A stretch of DNA of 64,000 bases from Solobacterium sp. (GCA_017510405.1 JAFWNG010000020.1:1-64000), one strand, 5' to 3'. Shown: positions 7,405-18,095, counted from the stretch's first letter. The notes: generated by a model from the sequence alone, not told the origin. A program made the numbers and translations.

Positions 7405-8423
7405 CATTCTTTTACTTCGTCCATCAGCACAGAGAACAGTTTCTGCACGTCTTCTTTGGACCATTTGATCTCTTTGGTATAGCCGGCATCCTGCAGCTGT
7501 GCTGCGGTGATTTCCCCGGAAGCGATGTCTTCCGCTGCGTAGGATACGATCTCCAGAGACATCCGGAATGCCTTTACATCATCCTCATTTTTCAGATGCT
7601 CTTTTACTGCAGAGCGGATCGTTTCTTCCTCCGGCTGCGCTTCCAGATACCAGTCCATCATTCCTGCGGCACAGCTGATCGACGCGATCGTCGATCCCAT
7701 GACGCCCGGATGGACTTCCGTGTCAAGCTGATCCAGGAAAGCGGTCAGTGCAGCTGCGCTTTCGTCTGTCTTCTCTGAACTGTTTCCCGGATCGTATTCG
7801 CAGCCTTTGTCGCAGCCTTTGTCATCGTTTTCTTTCCGCGCTTCGGCAACGATCTTCGCAGCCGCAGACAGTTTTGCTTTCAGCGCTTCCCGGCGCTCTG
7901 CCGTCCAGTATCTCTCCGGCTTGATCTCATTGGAAGACAGCATACTGCTTTCGTTGTCATGTTCGATGATCTCACCGTTTACGATAAAGCTGACATCCGG
8001 CACATAGATGCGGGGATTGCCGTCGTTGTCAAAATCCAGATGTCCGTCCAGTGCTTTGACCATTGCTTTGTACGCATCGGTATTCCCCTCGCGGTCTTCC
8101 AGAATGTCATAGTACAGGACCGGCACTCCGGCTTCTTCCGCCACTTCGTTCAGAATCGGCGCATACGCCTGGCAGAACGGACATTCATCAAAGCCGAGAT
8201 ATACCACGCCGGTGCCGTGTTCCAGCATTTTAATGACTGCGTCAGTGTCTTCGGCATACGTGAACTGGTTGTCTTCCGGTACACCCGGATATTCATCATG
8301 CATATTTTTCGGGGCTGCCGGCGGTTCTGCCGAGGACGCGGAAGATGCGGAAGATGACGAAGATGTTCCGGCGCATCCTGCCAGCAGAAGAACGGAGAGC
8401 CCCATAGCGATCCATTTCTTCAT
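7404..8423 (-). CDS. Lipoprotein with thioredoxin-like domain (CPFC motif)
   Basis: A 339-residue protein with a lipoprotein signal (LLLAGC, lipid-modified Cys17) and a serine-rich linker. A thioredoxin-fold region at about 55-180 contains VVYLGFDECPFCQAY with the CPFC redox motif at 81-84. A spacer DKGCDKGCE supplies extra cysteines, and the helical C-terminal domain (about 225-339) is not recognised. It should sit on the outer face of the membrane as a thiol-disulfide exchange protein; partners are unknown. It is a single gene between converging and diverging terminators. Confidence 0.8.
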   Translation of the reverse strand: MKKWIAMGLSVLLLAGCAGTSSSSSASSASSAEPPAAPKNMHDEYPGVPEDNQFTYAEDTDAVIKMLEHGTGVVYLGFDECPFCQAYAPILNEVAEEAGVPVLYYDILEDREGNTDAYKAMVKALDGHLDFDNDGNPRIYVPDVSFIVNGEIIEHDNESSMLSSNEIKPERYWTAERREALKAKLSAAAKIVAEARKENDDKGCDKGCEYDPGNSSEKTDESAAALTAFLDQLDTEVHPGVMGSTIASISCAAGMMDWYLEAQPEEETIRSAVKEHLKNEDDVKAFRMSLEIVSYAAEDIASGEITAAQLQDAGYTKEIKWSKEDVQKLFSVLMDEVKE

Positions 8424-8607
8424 AGGTATTTACTCCTTGTTATGCACGTTATTGTCTCACATTCCCTCAGTTTATGCAAAAAAACCGTGTATTTGCGATA
8501 TACCGATCTTTTATATCCAGTAATTAAGTTTATTAGTTTCTGCCCTCCTCCGGCACGAATACACCCCTGCCCCTACTTGACGCCGTCAGTTAGTGTTGTT
8601 AAACTAT

Positions 8608-8635
8608 GATAGTTAGTTATATTTGACTAACTATC
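8608..8635. promoter_or_regulatory. Operator palindrome upstream of feoA
   Basis: GATAGTTAGT (8608-8617) and ACTAACTATC (8626-8635) are perfect 10-bp inverted repeats around an 8-bp AT-rich centre. A related half site (AGTTAGTGTT) lies at 8589-8598. The TTAG...CTAA pattern resembles DtxR/IdeR/MntR-family metalloregulator boxes more than a Fur box. It lies 45 bp before the feoA start, so iron-dependent control is likely. Confidence 0.7.
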
Positions 8636-8679
8636 GCGTTGTTAGCCCGGACAACGATGAATACAGAGGAGGAAACAAA

Positions 8680-8892
8680 ATGAATTTGCTGGAAGCAGAG
8701 GTCGGAAAAACCTATACGATCCGAGAGATCAATACAGACGATGACGACATGAACGCATTTCTGTTCCGTCTCGGCTGTTACAGCGGCGAACCGATCACGA
8801 TCGTTTCAAAGAAAAAGAAAAGCTGCGTCGTGGTCATTAAGGACGGCCGCTACAACCTGGATCAGCTTTTATCGGAAGCCATTATTATTTAG
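8680..8892 (+). CDS. feoA: Ferrous iron transport protein A
   Basis: A 70-residue FeoA-domain (SH3-like) protein with the usual VGKTYTIREI beginning and FRLGCYSGEPITIV core. FeoA is a small cytosolic partner of the FeoB channel. The start at 8680 follows a strong GAGGAGG site; a start at 8623 would fall inside the operator palindrome and is rejected. It is the first gene of feoA-feoB plus a Cys-rich partner, 53 bp before feoB. Confidence 0.92.
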   Translation: MNLLEAEVGKTYTIREINTDDDDMNAFLFRLGCYSGEPITIVSKKKKSCVVVIKDGRYNLDQLLSEAIII

Positions 8893-8945
8893 TTTCAAAC
8901 AGTACATTCCATGTATCTGTATTGATTAAGGGAGGAACTTACAGT

Positions 8946-10949
8946 ATGAGAATTGCTTTTGCAGGCAACCCCAACAGCGGTAAGACGACCATGTACAACG
9001 CCCTGACGGGCAGAAGTGAAAAGGTCGGCAACTGGGGCGGTGTCACGGTCGGACGAAAAGAGTATCCGATCAAAAAAGAATACACAAACGGTGTCGAAGC
9101 GATCGCAGTCGACCTGCCGGGCGCGTATTCCATGTCTCCGTTTACACCGGAGGAAGGTATTACCAGTGAGTATGTCCGTGATGAACATCCGGATGCGATC
9201 ATCAACATCGTTGACGCAACGAATCTGAGCCGCAGCCTGTTCTTTACGACACAGCTTCTGGAACTCGGCATTCCGGTCGTTGTCGCGCTGAACAAAGCGG
9301 ACATCAATGAGAGAGAAAAGACAACGATCGATGTCGCTTCGCTGGAAAAACAGCTCAAATGTCCGGTCGTCAACACGACCGCAACAGAAGGAAAGGGACT
9401 CCGTGAAGTCGTAGCGAAAGCTGTCGCGCTGAACGGATACACCCAGGACGCACCGTATCTGCAGGCAGACATCGATCTGCTGGACAAGAACGCTGTCGAC
9501 GCGGAAGACCGCAAGCGTTATGACTTCGTCAACAAGATCGTTGCCAGCGTGGAAAAACGTGAGATCAAATCAGCAGAAGTCAATAAACAGGATACACTTG
9601 ACCAGTTCCTGCTGAATCCGATCCTCGGCATTCTGATCTTCGCAGGTGTGATGTGGTTTGTGTTCTGGTGCTCCCAGGCATGGCTCGGACCGTTAGTCGC
9701 TGACTGGATGGTCGGCTATATCGAGATGTTCCAGGAATGGGTCGCCGGTCAGCTGGAAAACAGCCCGCCGATCCTGTCTGCGCTGCTGGCTGACGGTATC
9801 GTCGGCGGTGTCGGCGCCGTTATCGGCTTCCTGCCGCTGGTCATGGTCATGTACTTCCTGATCGCTCTGCTGGAAGACTGCGGTTATATGGCGCGCGTCA
9901 GTGCTGTCATGGACCCGATCTTCAAGAGAGTCGGTCTTTCCGGTAAATCCGTTATTCCGGTCGTCATCGGCACCGGCTGCGGCATTCCTGCCATCATGGC
10001 ATGCCGTACGATCCGTGATGAACGCGAAAGAAGAGCTACATCCATGCTCGCAACATTTATTCCGTGCGGTGCAAAGATTCCGGTCATCGCTCTGTTTGCC
10101 GGTGCATTCTTCAACGGTGCCGGCTGGGTAAGCACGCTGAGCTACTTCTTCGGTCTGGTTCTGATCTTCCTCGGCGCTCTGCTGATCAAATGGATCACCG
10201 GATACAAGTATCGTAAATCCTTCTTCATCATGGAACTTCCGAAGTTCAAGATCCCGAGTCTGAAGTTCGCGTTCAAATCCATGATGGAACGTGCGAAAGC
10301 GTATATCGTGAAAGCCGCTACGATCATCCTCGTGTGCAACACGGTCGTACAGGTCATGCAGACATTCAACTGGCAGTTCCAGGTCGTGGAAGAAGGTATG
10401 GAAAACACTTCGATCCTCGCTTCGATTGCTTCCCCGTTCGCATTCCTTCTCATTCCGCTGGGATTCGGCGTATGGCAGCTCGCTGCAGCAGCGATCACCG
10501 GCTTCATTGCTAAGGAGAACGTTGTCGGAACACTGGCAGTTGTCTATGGACTTACAGCATTTATTGATGTGGATGAACTGGAACTCATCGGCGGCGCCAA
10601 CGAAGTCGCTGTTGCGATGGGTCTGACTTCCGTCACCGCACTTGCCTATCTGTTCTTCAACCTCTACACGCCGCCGTGCTTCGCAGCCATCGGCGCAATG
10701 AACTCCGAAATGAAGAGCAAAGGCTGGCTGTTCGGTGCGATCGGCCTGCAGCTTGGCACCGGTTATACCGTTGCCTTCCTGATCTACCAGTTCGGTACAT
10801 TATTCACTGAAGGTCATTTGGGAACAGGTTTCATTCCGGGTCTCATCGCTGTCATTTGTATGGTCGCCGCAGTGATCTTCATCGGCACTAAGACAAGAGC
10901 ACACTTTGAAGAACAGTATAAGCTGCACCAGGCTGTTCACCAGTCCTGA
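8946..10949 (+). CDS. feoB: Ferrous iron transport protein B (GTP-dependent Fe2+ permease)
   Basis: A 667-residue protein. The N-terminal G domain has G1 GNPNSGKTT, G3 DLPG and G4 NKAD; a GDI-like helical segment follows. The membrane part contains the two Gate motifs seen in FeoB (VIPVVIGTGCGIPAIMACRT and the later region with a TPPCFAAIGAM segment). It imports Fe2+ under reducing conditions, fitting an anaerobe. The start at 8946 has GGGAGGAA ahead; the ATG at 8922 would precede that site. It is co-transcribed with feoA and followed 29 bp later by a Cys-rich partner gene. Confidence 0.97.
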   Translation: MRIAFAGNPNSGKTTMYNALTGRSEKVGNWGGVTVGRKEYPIKKEYTNGVEAIAVDLPGAYSMSPFTPEEGITSEYVRDEHPDAIINIVDATNLSRSLFFTTQLLELGIPVVVALNKADINEREKTTIDVASLEKQLKCPVVNTTATEGKGLREVVAKAVALNGYTQDAPYLQADIDLLDKNAVDAEDRKRYDFVNKIVASVEKREIKSAEVNKQDTLDQFLLNPILGILIFAGVMWFVFWCSQAWLGPLVADWMVGYIEMFQEWVAGQLENSPPILSALLADGIVGGVGAVIGFLPLVMVMYFLIALLEDCGYMARVSAVMDPIFKRVGLSGKSVIPVVIGTGCGIPAIMACRTIRDERERRATSMLATFIPCGAKIPVIALFAGAFFNGAGWVSTLSYFFGLVLIFLGALLIKWITGYKYRKSFFIMELPKFKIPSLKFAFKSMMERAKAYIVKAATIILVCNTVVQVMQTFNWQFQVVEEGMENTSILASIASPFAFLLIPLGFGVWQLAAAAITGFIAKENVVGTLAVVYGLTAFIDVDELELIGGANEVAVAMGLTSVTALAYLFFNLYTPPCFAAIGAMNSEMKSKGWLFGAIGLQLGTGYTVAFLIYQFGTLFTEGHLGTGFIPGLIAVICMVAAVIFIGTKTRAHFEEQYKLHQAVHQS

Positions 10950-10978
10950 GCATCTTCCGTACTGTGGAAAGGAATTGT

Positions 10979-11155
10979 ATGAATCTCAGTACATTTATTG
11001 CATTGATCGTTCTGATTCTCATCCTTTCCTCCGCCATCGTATATATCGTGCGTGAAAAAAGACGCGGTGTTAAATGCATTGGCTGTCCGTTTGCGGGCTC
11101 CTGCCAGAAACACAAACACGCCGGCATGCACAGCACACAGCGTCTCAGCAGATAG
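10979..11155 (+). CDS. FeoB-associated Cys-rich membrane protein
   Basis: A 58-residue protein with one N-terminal transmembrane helix (about 4-23), a basic stop-transfer stretch (REKRRG) and a short tail with CIGCPFAGSC, the arrangement known from small FeoB-associated proteins. The cysteines could handle Fe2+ or stabilise the permease; the exact role is not known. It has a GGAAAGG site and ends just before a strong terminator, so it closes the feo operon. Confidence 0.8.
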   Translation: MNLSTFIALIVLILILSSAIVYIVREKRRGVKCIGCPFAGSCQKHKHAGMHSTQRLSR

Positions 11156-11165
11156 AATACATCCG

Positions 11166-11190
11166 GAAGAGGGGGATCTCCCCCTCTTTT
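11166..11190 (+). terminator. Terminator of the feo operon
   Basis: AGAGGGGG-AT-CTCCCCCTCT hairpin followed by TTTT. Confidence 0.85.
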
Positions 11191-11213
11191 GAATAGAGAA
11201 GGAATCAGACGAT

Positions 11214-11615
11214 ATGGATAAAGTAATCATCGCGGCAGGATTTCTCCTGCTGGCGTATGCCCTGTGGCAGACAGTTCTGCGGATACGCGGCAAAGCGAAG
11301 AACAGCTGCTGCGGTACAGCCGAAGCAGTCTCTTCCGTAAAGATGGAAGATACCGATCCTGCCCATTACCCGCATCACTACCGGCTCGCGGTCAGCGGCA
11401 TGAAATGCAGCAACTGCGCACGCAATGTCGAAAATGCGCTCAACAGCATGCCTGGCGTATGGGCCAGAATAAGCCTTGGAAAGCAGGAAGCGGACGTCCT
11501 GACCAAATTACCGCAGACACCCGAAACCTTCGCTCAGGCGCTCCGGAAGACGCCCTACGGGCTTCTGAAGTGCACAGTGATCGGGCAGAAAGATTCCGGT
11601 ACACCGGATCAGTAG
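11214..11615 (+). CDS. Membrane-anchored heavy-metal-associated (HMA) domain protein
   Basis: A 133-residue protein with an N-terminal transmembrane helix (about 3-22), a CCGT pair at about 32, and an HMA ferredoxin-like fold from about 56. The metal motif GMKCSNCARNVENAL carries the CxxC of copper chaperones. It is separated from the feo operon only by a terminator. Cu(I) or another soft metal is the likely ligand, but no P-type ATPase is nearby. Confidence 0.75.
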   Translation: MDKVIIAAGFLLLAYALWQTVLRIRGKAKNSCCGTAEAVSSVKMEDTDPAHYPHHYRLAVSGMKCSNCARNVENALNSMPGVWARISLGKQEADVLTKLPQTPETFAQALRKTPYGLLKCTVIGQKDSGTPDQ

Positions 11616-11654
11616 TATTTCCCGGGAAACTCCGCACTCCGGTACACCTATGTC

Positions 11655-11694
11655 AAAAAAACCGCAGCTGTTATTTAACCGCTGCGGCTTTCTT
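11655..11694. terminator. Bidirectional terminator
   Basis: CCGCAGC (11662-11668) and GCTGCGG (11681-11687) with A-run on the left and T-rich stretch on the right; serves the HMA gene on plus and the LicD gene on minus. Confidence 0.8.
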
Positions 11695-11705
11695 TATCCT
11701 GATTC

Positions 11706-12536
11706 TCAGAGTCTGATCTCTGCGATGTGTTTTGCCCTCTGCATAAACACCGAAGGCTCCTGCATATAATTGTCTCCGAAGCATCCTCTCAGATACGCAT
11801 CATGGTTATGAGCGACCGGAAGATAGGTATCTTCAAACTTTACATATTTCGTCGGGAACAGATCATCTCTGCGGAAATGATACGGCGGATAGAATCCGTT
11901 CCATACCCATGTCAGATCAAGACCGACATATTCCGAATTTTCCTTCTTTGCCAGTTCCGAATACTTTTTCGCATTGTTCAGGAACATTTTTTTAACGCCG
12001 ACCGGATTCTTATGGAACACATTGTCCATGATGATCTCCGGTACTGTCAGTGCATAGTTGGATAACCGGTACAGTAATCCGGTGCTCTTATGGGCACTGG
12101 CCGTATCATATACAAATACGTCCACAAACAGTCCGTCGCATCCTTCGTACCCCGTACAGCGGTTGGAAAGCAGCACATTTTTTTCCTGAATAAATGTTCC
12201 CTTCAGGCGGATCTTTGCGGACGGAATCAGAACATTGTACCGATCATCTTTTTCAAAACACTGAACGATATAGTTCTCCGGCAGATCCCGCTCCAGCGCT
12301 TCCAGCATCCGGTCATAATCTTCTCTCAGAATACCGATATCCGCATCATCATCCCACGGAATAAAACCGCGGTGACGGATCGCTCCGAGAGCAGATCCCG
12401 AATCCAGAAAGTACGGAATATCATTTTTGCGCATCACTTCATCAATATCTTTTAACATGGAAAGCAGATAGTCCTGAACATCTCTCACGGTGATCACTGA
12501 GCCATCCAAATTTGTTTTTAACACATATTTGTCCAT
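11706..12536 (-). CDS. LicD-family nucleotidyltransferase-fold phosphotransferase
   Basis: A 276-residue protein with the LicD core at 45-68: DSGSALGAIRHRG followed by WDDDADIG, the acidic metal-binding cluster. Family members transfer phosphorylcholine or similar phospho-groups to cell-wall glycopolymers. The middle region (LFVDVFVYD) and the C-terminal aromatic stretch (TWVWNGFYPPYHF) agree with the family. It is a single gene on minus with its own terminator. No choline uptake or activation genes are visible, so the donor is unknown. Confidence 0.82.
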   Translation of the reverse strand: MDKYVLKTNLDGSVITVRDVQDYLLSMLKDIDEVMRKNDIPYFLDSGSALGAIRHRGFIPWDDDADIGILREDYDRMLEALERDLPENYIVQCFEKDDRYNVLIPSAKIRLKGTFIQEKNVLLSNRCTGYEGCDGLFVDVFVYDTASAHKSTGLLYRLSNYALTVPEIIMDNVFHKNPVGVKKMFLNNAKKYSELAKKENSEYVGLDLTWVWNGFYPPYHFRRDDLFPTKYVKFEDTYLPVAHNHDAYLRGCFGDNYMQEPSVFMQRAKHIAEIRL

Positions 12537-12669
12537 ATGTTTTCAACCTCAACTCCCTGCTTTAAATCGTTTTGCGGCATCAAAAAAAAGAGTATATTGG
12601 CTGCCCTTCCCCTGACACCATGGTTTATGATACCTTTTTTTCTGCAATCTTCAATACCTTTCCGACAGA

Positions 12670-12697
12670 AAAGGAACAGGACAGCTCCTGTTCCTTT
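12670..12697 (-). terminator. Terminator of the LRR/DUF4214 protein gene
   Basis: Perfect 12-bp stem AAAGGAACAGGA/TCCTGTTCCTTT with a CAGC loop, followed on minus by TTCTG. Confidence 0.75.
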
Positions 12698-12726
12698 GGT
12701 CGTACGTATCTCTCTGAATACTATAA

Positions 12727-14514
12727 TTACTTGATTCCGTAGGATGCCATGATCTTGGTGAATTCCGGTGAATACGCAAATCCATACAGTACTTCATCCC
12801 GGCTCATTCCGTTCTTGAGGTGATTCATCCAGTCATTGTATCCTTCGTCATCCGGTTTCCTGCCGAGGAATGTCCAGTACAGACTTGTGAGATACTGTGC
12901 ATCTGTCGTTTTCTTCTTCAGATATTCCGGTGAATGGTAGAATCCGTCCGTAGACATCTTGATGGCTGCCTGTTTCCTGTTCGGTGAATTCAGAATGAGC
13001 TCACACCAGTCATTCAGACCTTTCACATCAAATGAGCGCTCAAGCACATATACATAACATCTTGCGGTAAAACTTGTGATTCCGTAGTTCTGATCCCGCG
13101 GTTCTGTCACCTGGATCGTGCCTTTGTTCACGCCGAACTTGTCACACGTCGTCTTGAACTCCGAACTGTCGATAAAGCCTTTGACTACAAACGTGCGGCT
13201 GACGCCGTTTTCCAGGCATTCCAGCCAGCCGGCTTTTCCTTTCGGATCGCTTACCCGGTCAAACATGACACTGTAGCAGCGTTCCACATAATCTTCGTCC
13301 TTGAGATTCTTATCGATCATTTCCTTGCTCAGGAAGAAGCCGCGCACTGCTTCCGCGGCAGTGATCGTCTTCGCCGTTAACATTCCTGTCCAGTCCATGA
13401 ATCCCTGCGGATCCGGATCACGGTCCAGGGCGATCTTGTACAGACGTCCGACAAACTTATGGACCAGCGGACGTTCCCTTACCGTAACTGTAATTGTATC
13501 GATCAGTATGGGACTGACACGTGCCCTGATCTCAGCTGTTCCGGCTTTCTTTGCTACGATCACACCGTCACTGTTTACTTCAACGACACTCGGATCACTG
13601 GAAGTCCAGTGAACATAGTTTTCTGTCGCATTGTCCGGTTTGATCGTAACGGTCAGCACGCCCCAGCCGCCCGGCAGGCCCATATACGGTTCATAACCGA
13701 GATCCAGTTCATCTCCCTGATCGATCTTCATGGATTTCGGTTCTGCCATCTTTGTTTTGACCTGTACGGCAGAATCCATCCACAGTTCACCGCCGGCTTC
13801 CGCATACCGAACGGAGTTTCCGTGCGGACCATCGTTGTAACTGGTCTTTGTGCCGTACTGATATGTAGTGACCAGAAGCGGATTATCGGTCAGATCCAGT
13901 ACTGAGAAATTACAGCGGTATGTCTGAAGAACGAGCAGTTTGCTGCAGTTCCGCAGGTTCAGATAATTCATTTTAAAGTTGTTGTAGCACCATAGTTCTT
14001 TCAGATCCGGGCAATGAGAAACATCAAGTGATGTCAGACCAGTCTGGAACACATGAATTACCTGGAGTTTCGTATTTTTGGAGAGATCCAGTTCCGTAAT
14101 ACTGTTCGTATCGCACCATAGTTTTATAATGTTCGGGAAGTATTTCAGTCCTGTCAGATCCGTGATGGCGCGTCCCTGCGGAAACAGACTGGACGTGTTG
14201 TCACGTTCTTTCTGGCTCAGGATGCCGTTCCCGTCTTTATCCACCCACTCTGTCAGATAAGCACGGAAGTTGGCATCCGGGAAATATGCGGCCGTATTCG
14301 GTATATCCGCATTGAGAAGTTCTGCTTCTTCTGAGATCTCCGGTTCTTCAGCTGTCTCTGTTTCTTCCGGAATCTCTTCTTCCGTGATCTCCGCTTCTTC
14401 GGTGATCTCCGGCTCTTCCGGTTCTTCCGCCCGCAGCACAGGCGCGCACAAAGGCAGTACGGTCAGTGAAAGCAGAAAAGCAAGACCTGTTTTCAGAATA
14501 CGATCGTGTTTCAT
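12727..14514 (-). CDS. Secreted LRR, Ig-like and DUF4214 multidomain protein
   Basis: A 595-residue protein. A signal peptide (1-29) is followed by a Glu/Pro/Thr-rich segment (30-67), an EF-hand-like loop (DKDGNGILSQKE, 92-103), leucine-rich repeats (about 117-215), a bacterial Ig-like (Big2) domain (about 255-348), and DUF4214 repeats (about 353-595) with YKIALDRDPDPQGF, a variant WLECLENG and FLGRKPDDEGYNDW. Such combinations are surface or secreted proteins binding sugars or host ligands. The ATG at 14532 overlaps the AAAGGAG site, so 14514 is the better start. No sortase motif or cell-wall repeat is seen. Confidence 0.8.
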   Translation of the reverse strand: MKHDRILKTGLAFLLSLTVLPLCAPVLRAEEPEEPEITEEAEITEEEIPEETETAEEPEISEEAELLNADIPNTAAYFPDANFRAYLTEWVDKDGNGILSQKERDNTSSLFPQGRAITDLTGLKYFPNIIKLWCDTNSITELDLSKNTKLQVIHVFQTGLTSLDVSHCPDLKELWCYNNFKMNYLNLRNCSKLLVLQTYRCNFSVLDLTDNPLLVTTYQYGTKTSYNDGPHGNSVRYAEAGGELWMDSAVQVKTKMAEPKSMKIDQGDELDLGYEPYMGLPGGWGVLTVTIKPDNATENYVHWTSSDPSVVEVNSDGVIVAKKAGTAEIRARVSPILIDTITVTVRERPLVHKFVGRLYKIALDRDPDPQGFMDWTGMLTAKTITAAEAVRGFFLSKEMIDKNLKDEDYVERCYSVMFDRVSDPKGKAGWLECLENGVSRTFVVKGFIDSSEFKTTCDKFGVNKGTIQVTEPRDQNYGITSFTARCYVYVLERSFDVKGLNDWCELILNSPNRKQAAIKMSTDGFYHSPEYLKKKTTDAQYLTSLYWTFLGRKPDDEGYNDWMNHLKNGMSRDEVLYGFAYSPEFTKIMASYGIK

Positions 14515-14604
14515 GATATGTTCTCCTTTCATAACTGCAAATGATGTACTACTACCATTATATTTGACAGAACATCTGAATAGTGAAAGGATTTCCCCGT
14601 CACG

Positions 14605-14638
14605 AAAAAAAGATGTCCGAATGAGGACATCTTTTTGT
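14605..14638. terminator. Terminator of eno
   Basis: AGATGTCC (14611-14618) and GGACATCT (14625-14632) with A's on the left and T's on the right; symmetrical, but placed 20 bp past the eno stop on minus. Confidence 0.85.
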
Positions 14639-14657
14639 TCAGTGATTGCGTTAAAGA

Positions 14658-16028
<1,371 letters not shown>

Positions 16029-16059
16029 CTAATTATTCCGCAGTTAAACTGTTGGAACC

Positions 16060-16812
16060 TTACTTTGTTGCGTCGATGATCTCTTTGAAGGAGTCTACCT
16101 TCAGAGATGCGCCGCCGATGAGAGCACCGTCGATATCCGGGCAAGCCATGTATTCAGCGATATTTGTCGGCTTGACGGATCCGCCGTACTGGATGCGGAC
16201 TGCTTCAGCTGTTGCTTCGTCATACAGTGCCTTGACATTGTCACGTACGCACTTGCAGCAGTCTTCAGCGATTTCCTTTGTTGCGCTCTTGCCTGTGCCG
16301 ATTGCCCAGATCGGTTCATAAGCGATAACGATCTTAGCAACTTCGTCTGCTGTCAGGCCTGCGAGGGAACCGGCCAGCTGGTTCTTGATGACATCAGCTG
16401 TTTCACCGGCATCATACTGTGCTTCTGTCTCACCGATGCAGAGGATCGGGATGATGTTGTCAGCCAGCAGTCTCTTGCACTTAGCTGCGCATGCTGCGTC
16501 TGTTTCAGCATAGTATGTACGTCTCTCGGAATGACCGATAATGCAGTATGTGATACCGACTTCTTTGAGCATCGGTACACTGACTTCACCGGTATATGCA
16601 CCGGAGTCTTTTTCATTGCAGTTTTCAGCAGCGATCAGGAGGTTCTTTGCGTTTTTGACACAGACATCCAGATCTACATACGGAGCACCGATACCATAAT
16701 CGGCTGCTTCTTCACCCGTCAGAACTTCTTCGATTCCCTTCATGAATTCGAGAGCTTCGGACGGTGTCTTGTTCATTTTCCAGTTTCCGAAAATTACAGG
16801 TTTTCTTGCCAT
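16060..16812 (-). CDS. tpiA: Triosephosphate isomerase
   Basis: A 250-residue TIM-barrel enzyme interconverting dihydroxyacetone phosphate and glyceraldehyde-3-phosphate. It has the NWKMNK start, the catalytic His region GHSERR, the catalytic Glu in AYEPIWAIGTGKSAT and the phosphate-binding GGSV near the end. It starts 6 bp after pgk ends, so the two are co-transcribed. Confidence 0.98.
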   Translation of the reverse strand: MARKPVIFGNWKMNKTPSEALEFMKGIEEVLTGEEAADYGIGAPYVDLDVCVKNAKNLLIAAENCNEKDSGAYTGEVSVPMLKEVGITYCIIGHSERRTYYAETDAACAAKCKRLLADNIIPILCIGETEAQYDAGETADVIKNQLAGSLAGLTADEVAKIVIAYEPIWAIGTGKSATKEIAEDCCKCVRDNVKALYDEATAEAVRIQYGGSVKPTNIAEYMACPDIDGALIGGASLKVDSFKEIIDATK

Positions 16813-16818
16813 AGTTTC

Positions 16819-17997
16819 TTATTTCTCAGGAATGATAGCGATTCCCGGGAGCTCCTTTCCTTCCATGTATTCAAGGGATGCGCCGCCGCCGGTGGAGATG
16901 TGGCTGAACTTCTCTGCGAAGCCGAGGTTCTTAGCTGCAGATGCGCTGTCGCCGCCGCCGATGATCGTTGTAGCATCTTCCAGATTTGCAAGTGTTTCGC
17001 AAACTTCGATCGTTCCCTTAGCGAATCTCGGATCCTCGAACACACCCATCGGTCCGTTCCAGAATACTGTCTTTGCGCCTTCGAGCTGCTTCTTGAACAG
17101 TTCTACTGTTTCCGGTCCGATATCAAGACCCATGAATCCATCCGGAATTTCTCCTGCAGGAGCTGTCTTGATTTCTGTCGGATTGGAGAAATCGTTTGCA
17201 ATTACAGTGTCGACCGGAAGAACGAGCTTGTCGCCGCCTTCTTCCATGAACTTGAGTGCAAGACCCATCTTGTCTGCTTCAAGCAGAGATGTACCGATCT
17301 TGCCGCCCTTTGCTGCAGAGAATGTATAGGACATACCGCCGCCGATCAGGACCTTATCTGCAATTTTAAGAAGGTTCTCGATGACTGCGATCTTATCGGA
17401 TACCTTAGCACCGCCCAGGATAGCTACTAACGGACGCTCCGGTTCGTTCAGTGCCTTGCCCAGAACATTGACTTCTTTTTCTACGAGGAAGCCTAATGCG
17501 GACGGGATATTGGAAGGAATACCGACTGTGGAAGCGTGTGCTCTGTGTACAGAACCGAATGCATCTTCAACGAACAGATCGCCGAGGCTTGCCCAGTATT
17601 TGCCAAGCTCCGGATCATTCTTGGATTCACCCTTTTCATAACGTGTGTTCTGCATCAGAACGATGGAACCGTCTTCCTGCGCTGCGACTGCTGCTTCGAG
17701 TTCCGGTCCGCGTGTTGCATTAACAAATGTAACAGGCGCACTCTGTACTTCTGCCAGACGCTTTGCTACGATCGACATATCATTCTTAACTTTGTCTTCT
17801 TCGGTCTTGACCTTGCCCAGATGGCTCAAGAGCAGTACTTTTGCGCCATTCTCTGTCAGGTAATTGATGGTCGGAAGAGCAGCACGGACACGATTATCAT
17901 CCGTAATGACTTCTCCCTTGTGCGGTACGTTAAAGTCAACGCGAACGATCACGTGTTTGCCCTTAACGTCCAGATCCTTAACAGTTACTTTTGACAT
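16819..17997 (-). CDS. pgk: Phosphoglycerate kinase
   Basis: A 392-residue enzyme making ATP from 1,3-bisphosphoglycerate, with VRVDFNVP at the N-terminus, the LLSHLGK substrate region, [11 protein letters not shown] and the C-terminal GGGDSA nucleotide motif. First gene of the operon, with AGGAGGAG ahead and a good promoter. Unlike the common gap-pgk-tpi-gpmI-eno order, gap and gpm are missing here. Confidence 0.98.
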   Translation of the reverse strand: MSKVTVKDLDVKGKHVIVRVDFNVPHKGEVITDDNRVRAALPTINYLTENGAKVLLLSHLGKVKTEEDKVKNDMSIVAKRLAEVQSAPVTFVNATRGPELEAAVAAQEDGSIVLMQNTRYEKGESKNDPELGKYWASLGDLFVEDAFGSVHRAHASTVGIPSNIPSALGFLVEKEVNVLGKALNEPERPLVAILGGAKVSDKIAVIENLLKIADKVLIGGGMSYTFSAAKGGKIGTSLLEADKMGLALKFMEEGGDKLVLPVDTVIANDFSNPTEIKTAPAGEIPDGFMGLDIGPETVELFKKQLEGAKTVFWNGPMGVFEDPRFAKGTIEVCETLANLEDATTIIGGGDSASAAKNLGFAEKFSHISTGGGASLEYMEGKELPGIAIIPEK

Positions 17998-18025
17998 TTA
18001 GAATTTCTCCTCCTATTGTTTTTCC

Positions 18026-18055
18026 ATTATACCATTCTGCTCATTTATCGGTAAA
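18026..18055 (-). promoter_or_regulatory. Promoter of pgk-tpiA-eno
   Basis: Minus-strand -35 TTTACC (18050-18055) and -10 TATAAT (18026-18031) with an 18-bp spacer. Confidence 0.65.
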
Positions 18056-18095
18056 TGTGACAGAACGCATTTTCATTCAGTGTTCAGATTTCTTG

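Noticed and set aside
8623-8679. N-terminal extension of FeoA
   Set aside because: It would start inside the operator palindrome, while a strong GAGGAGG precedes the ATG at 8680.
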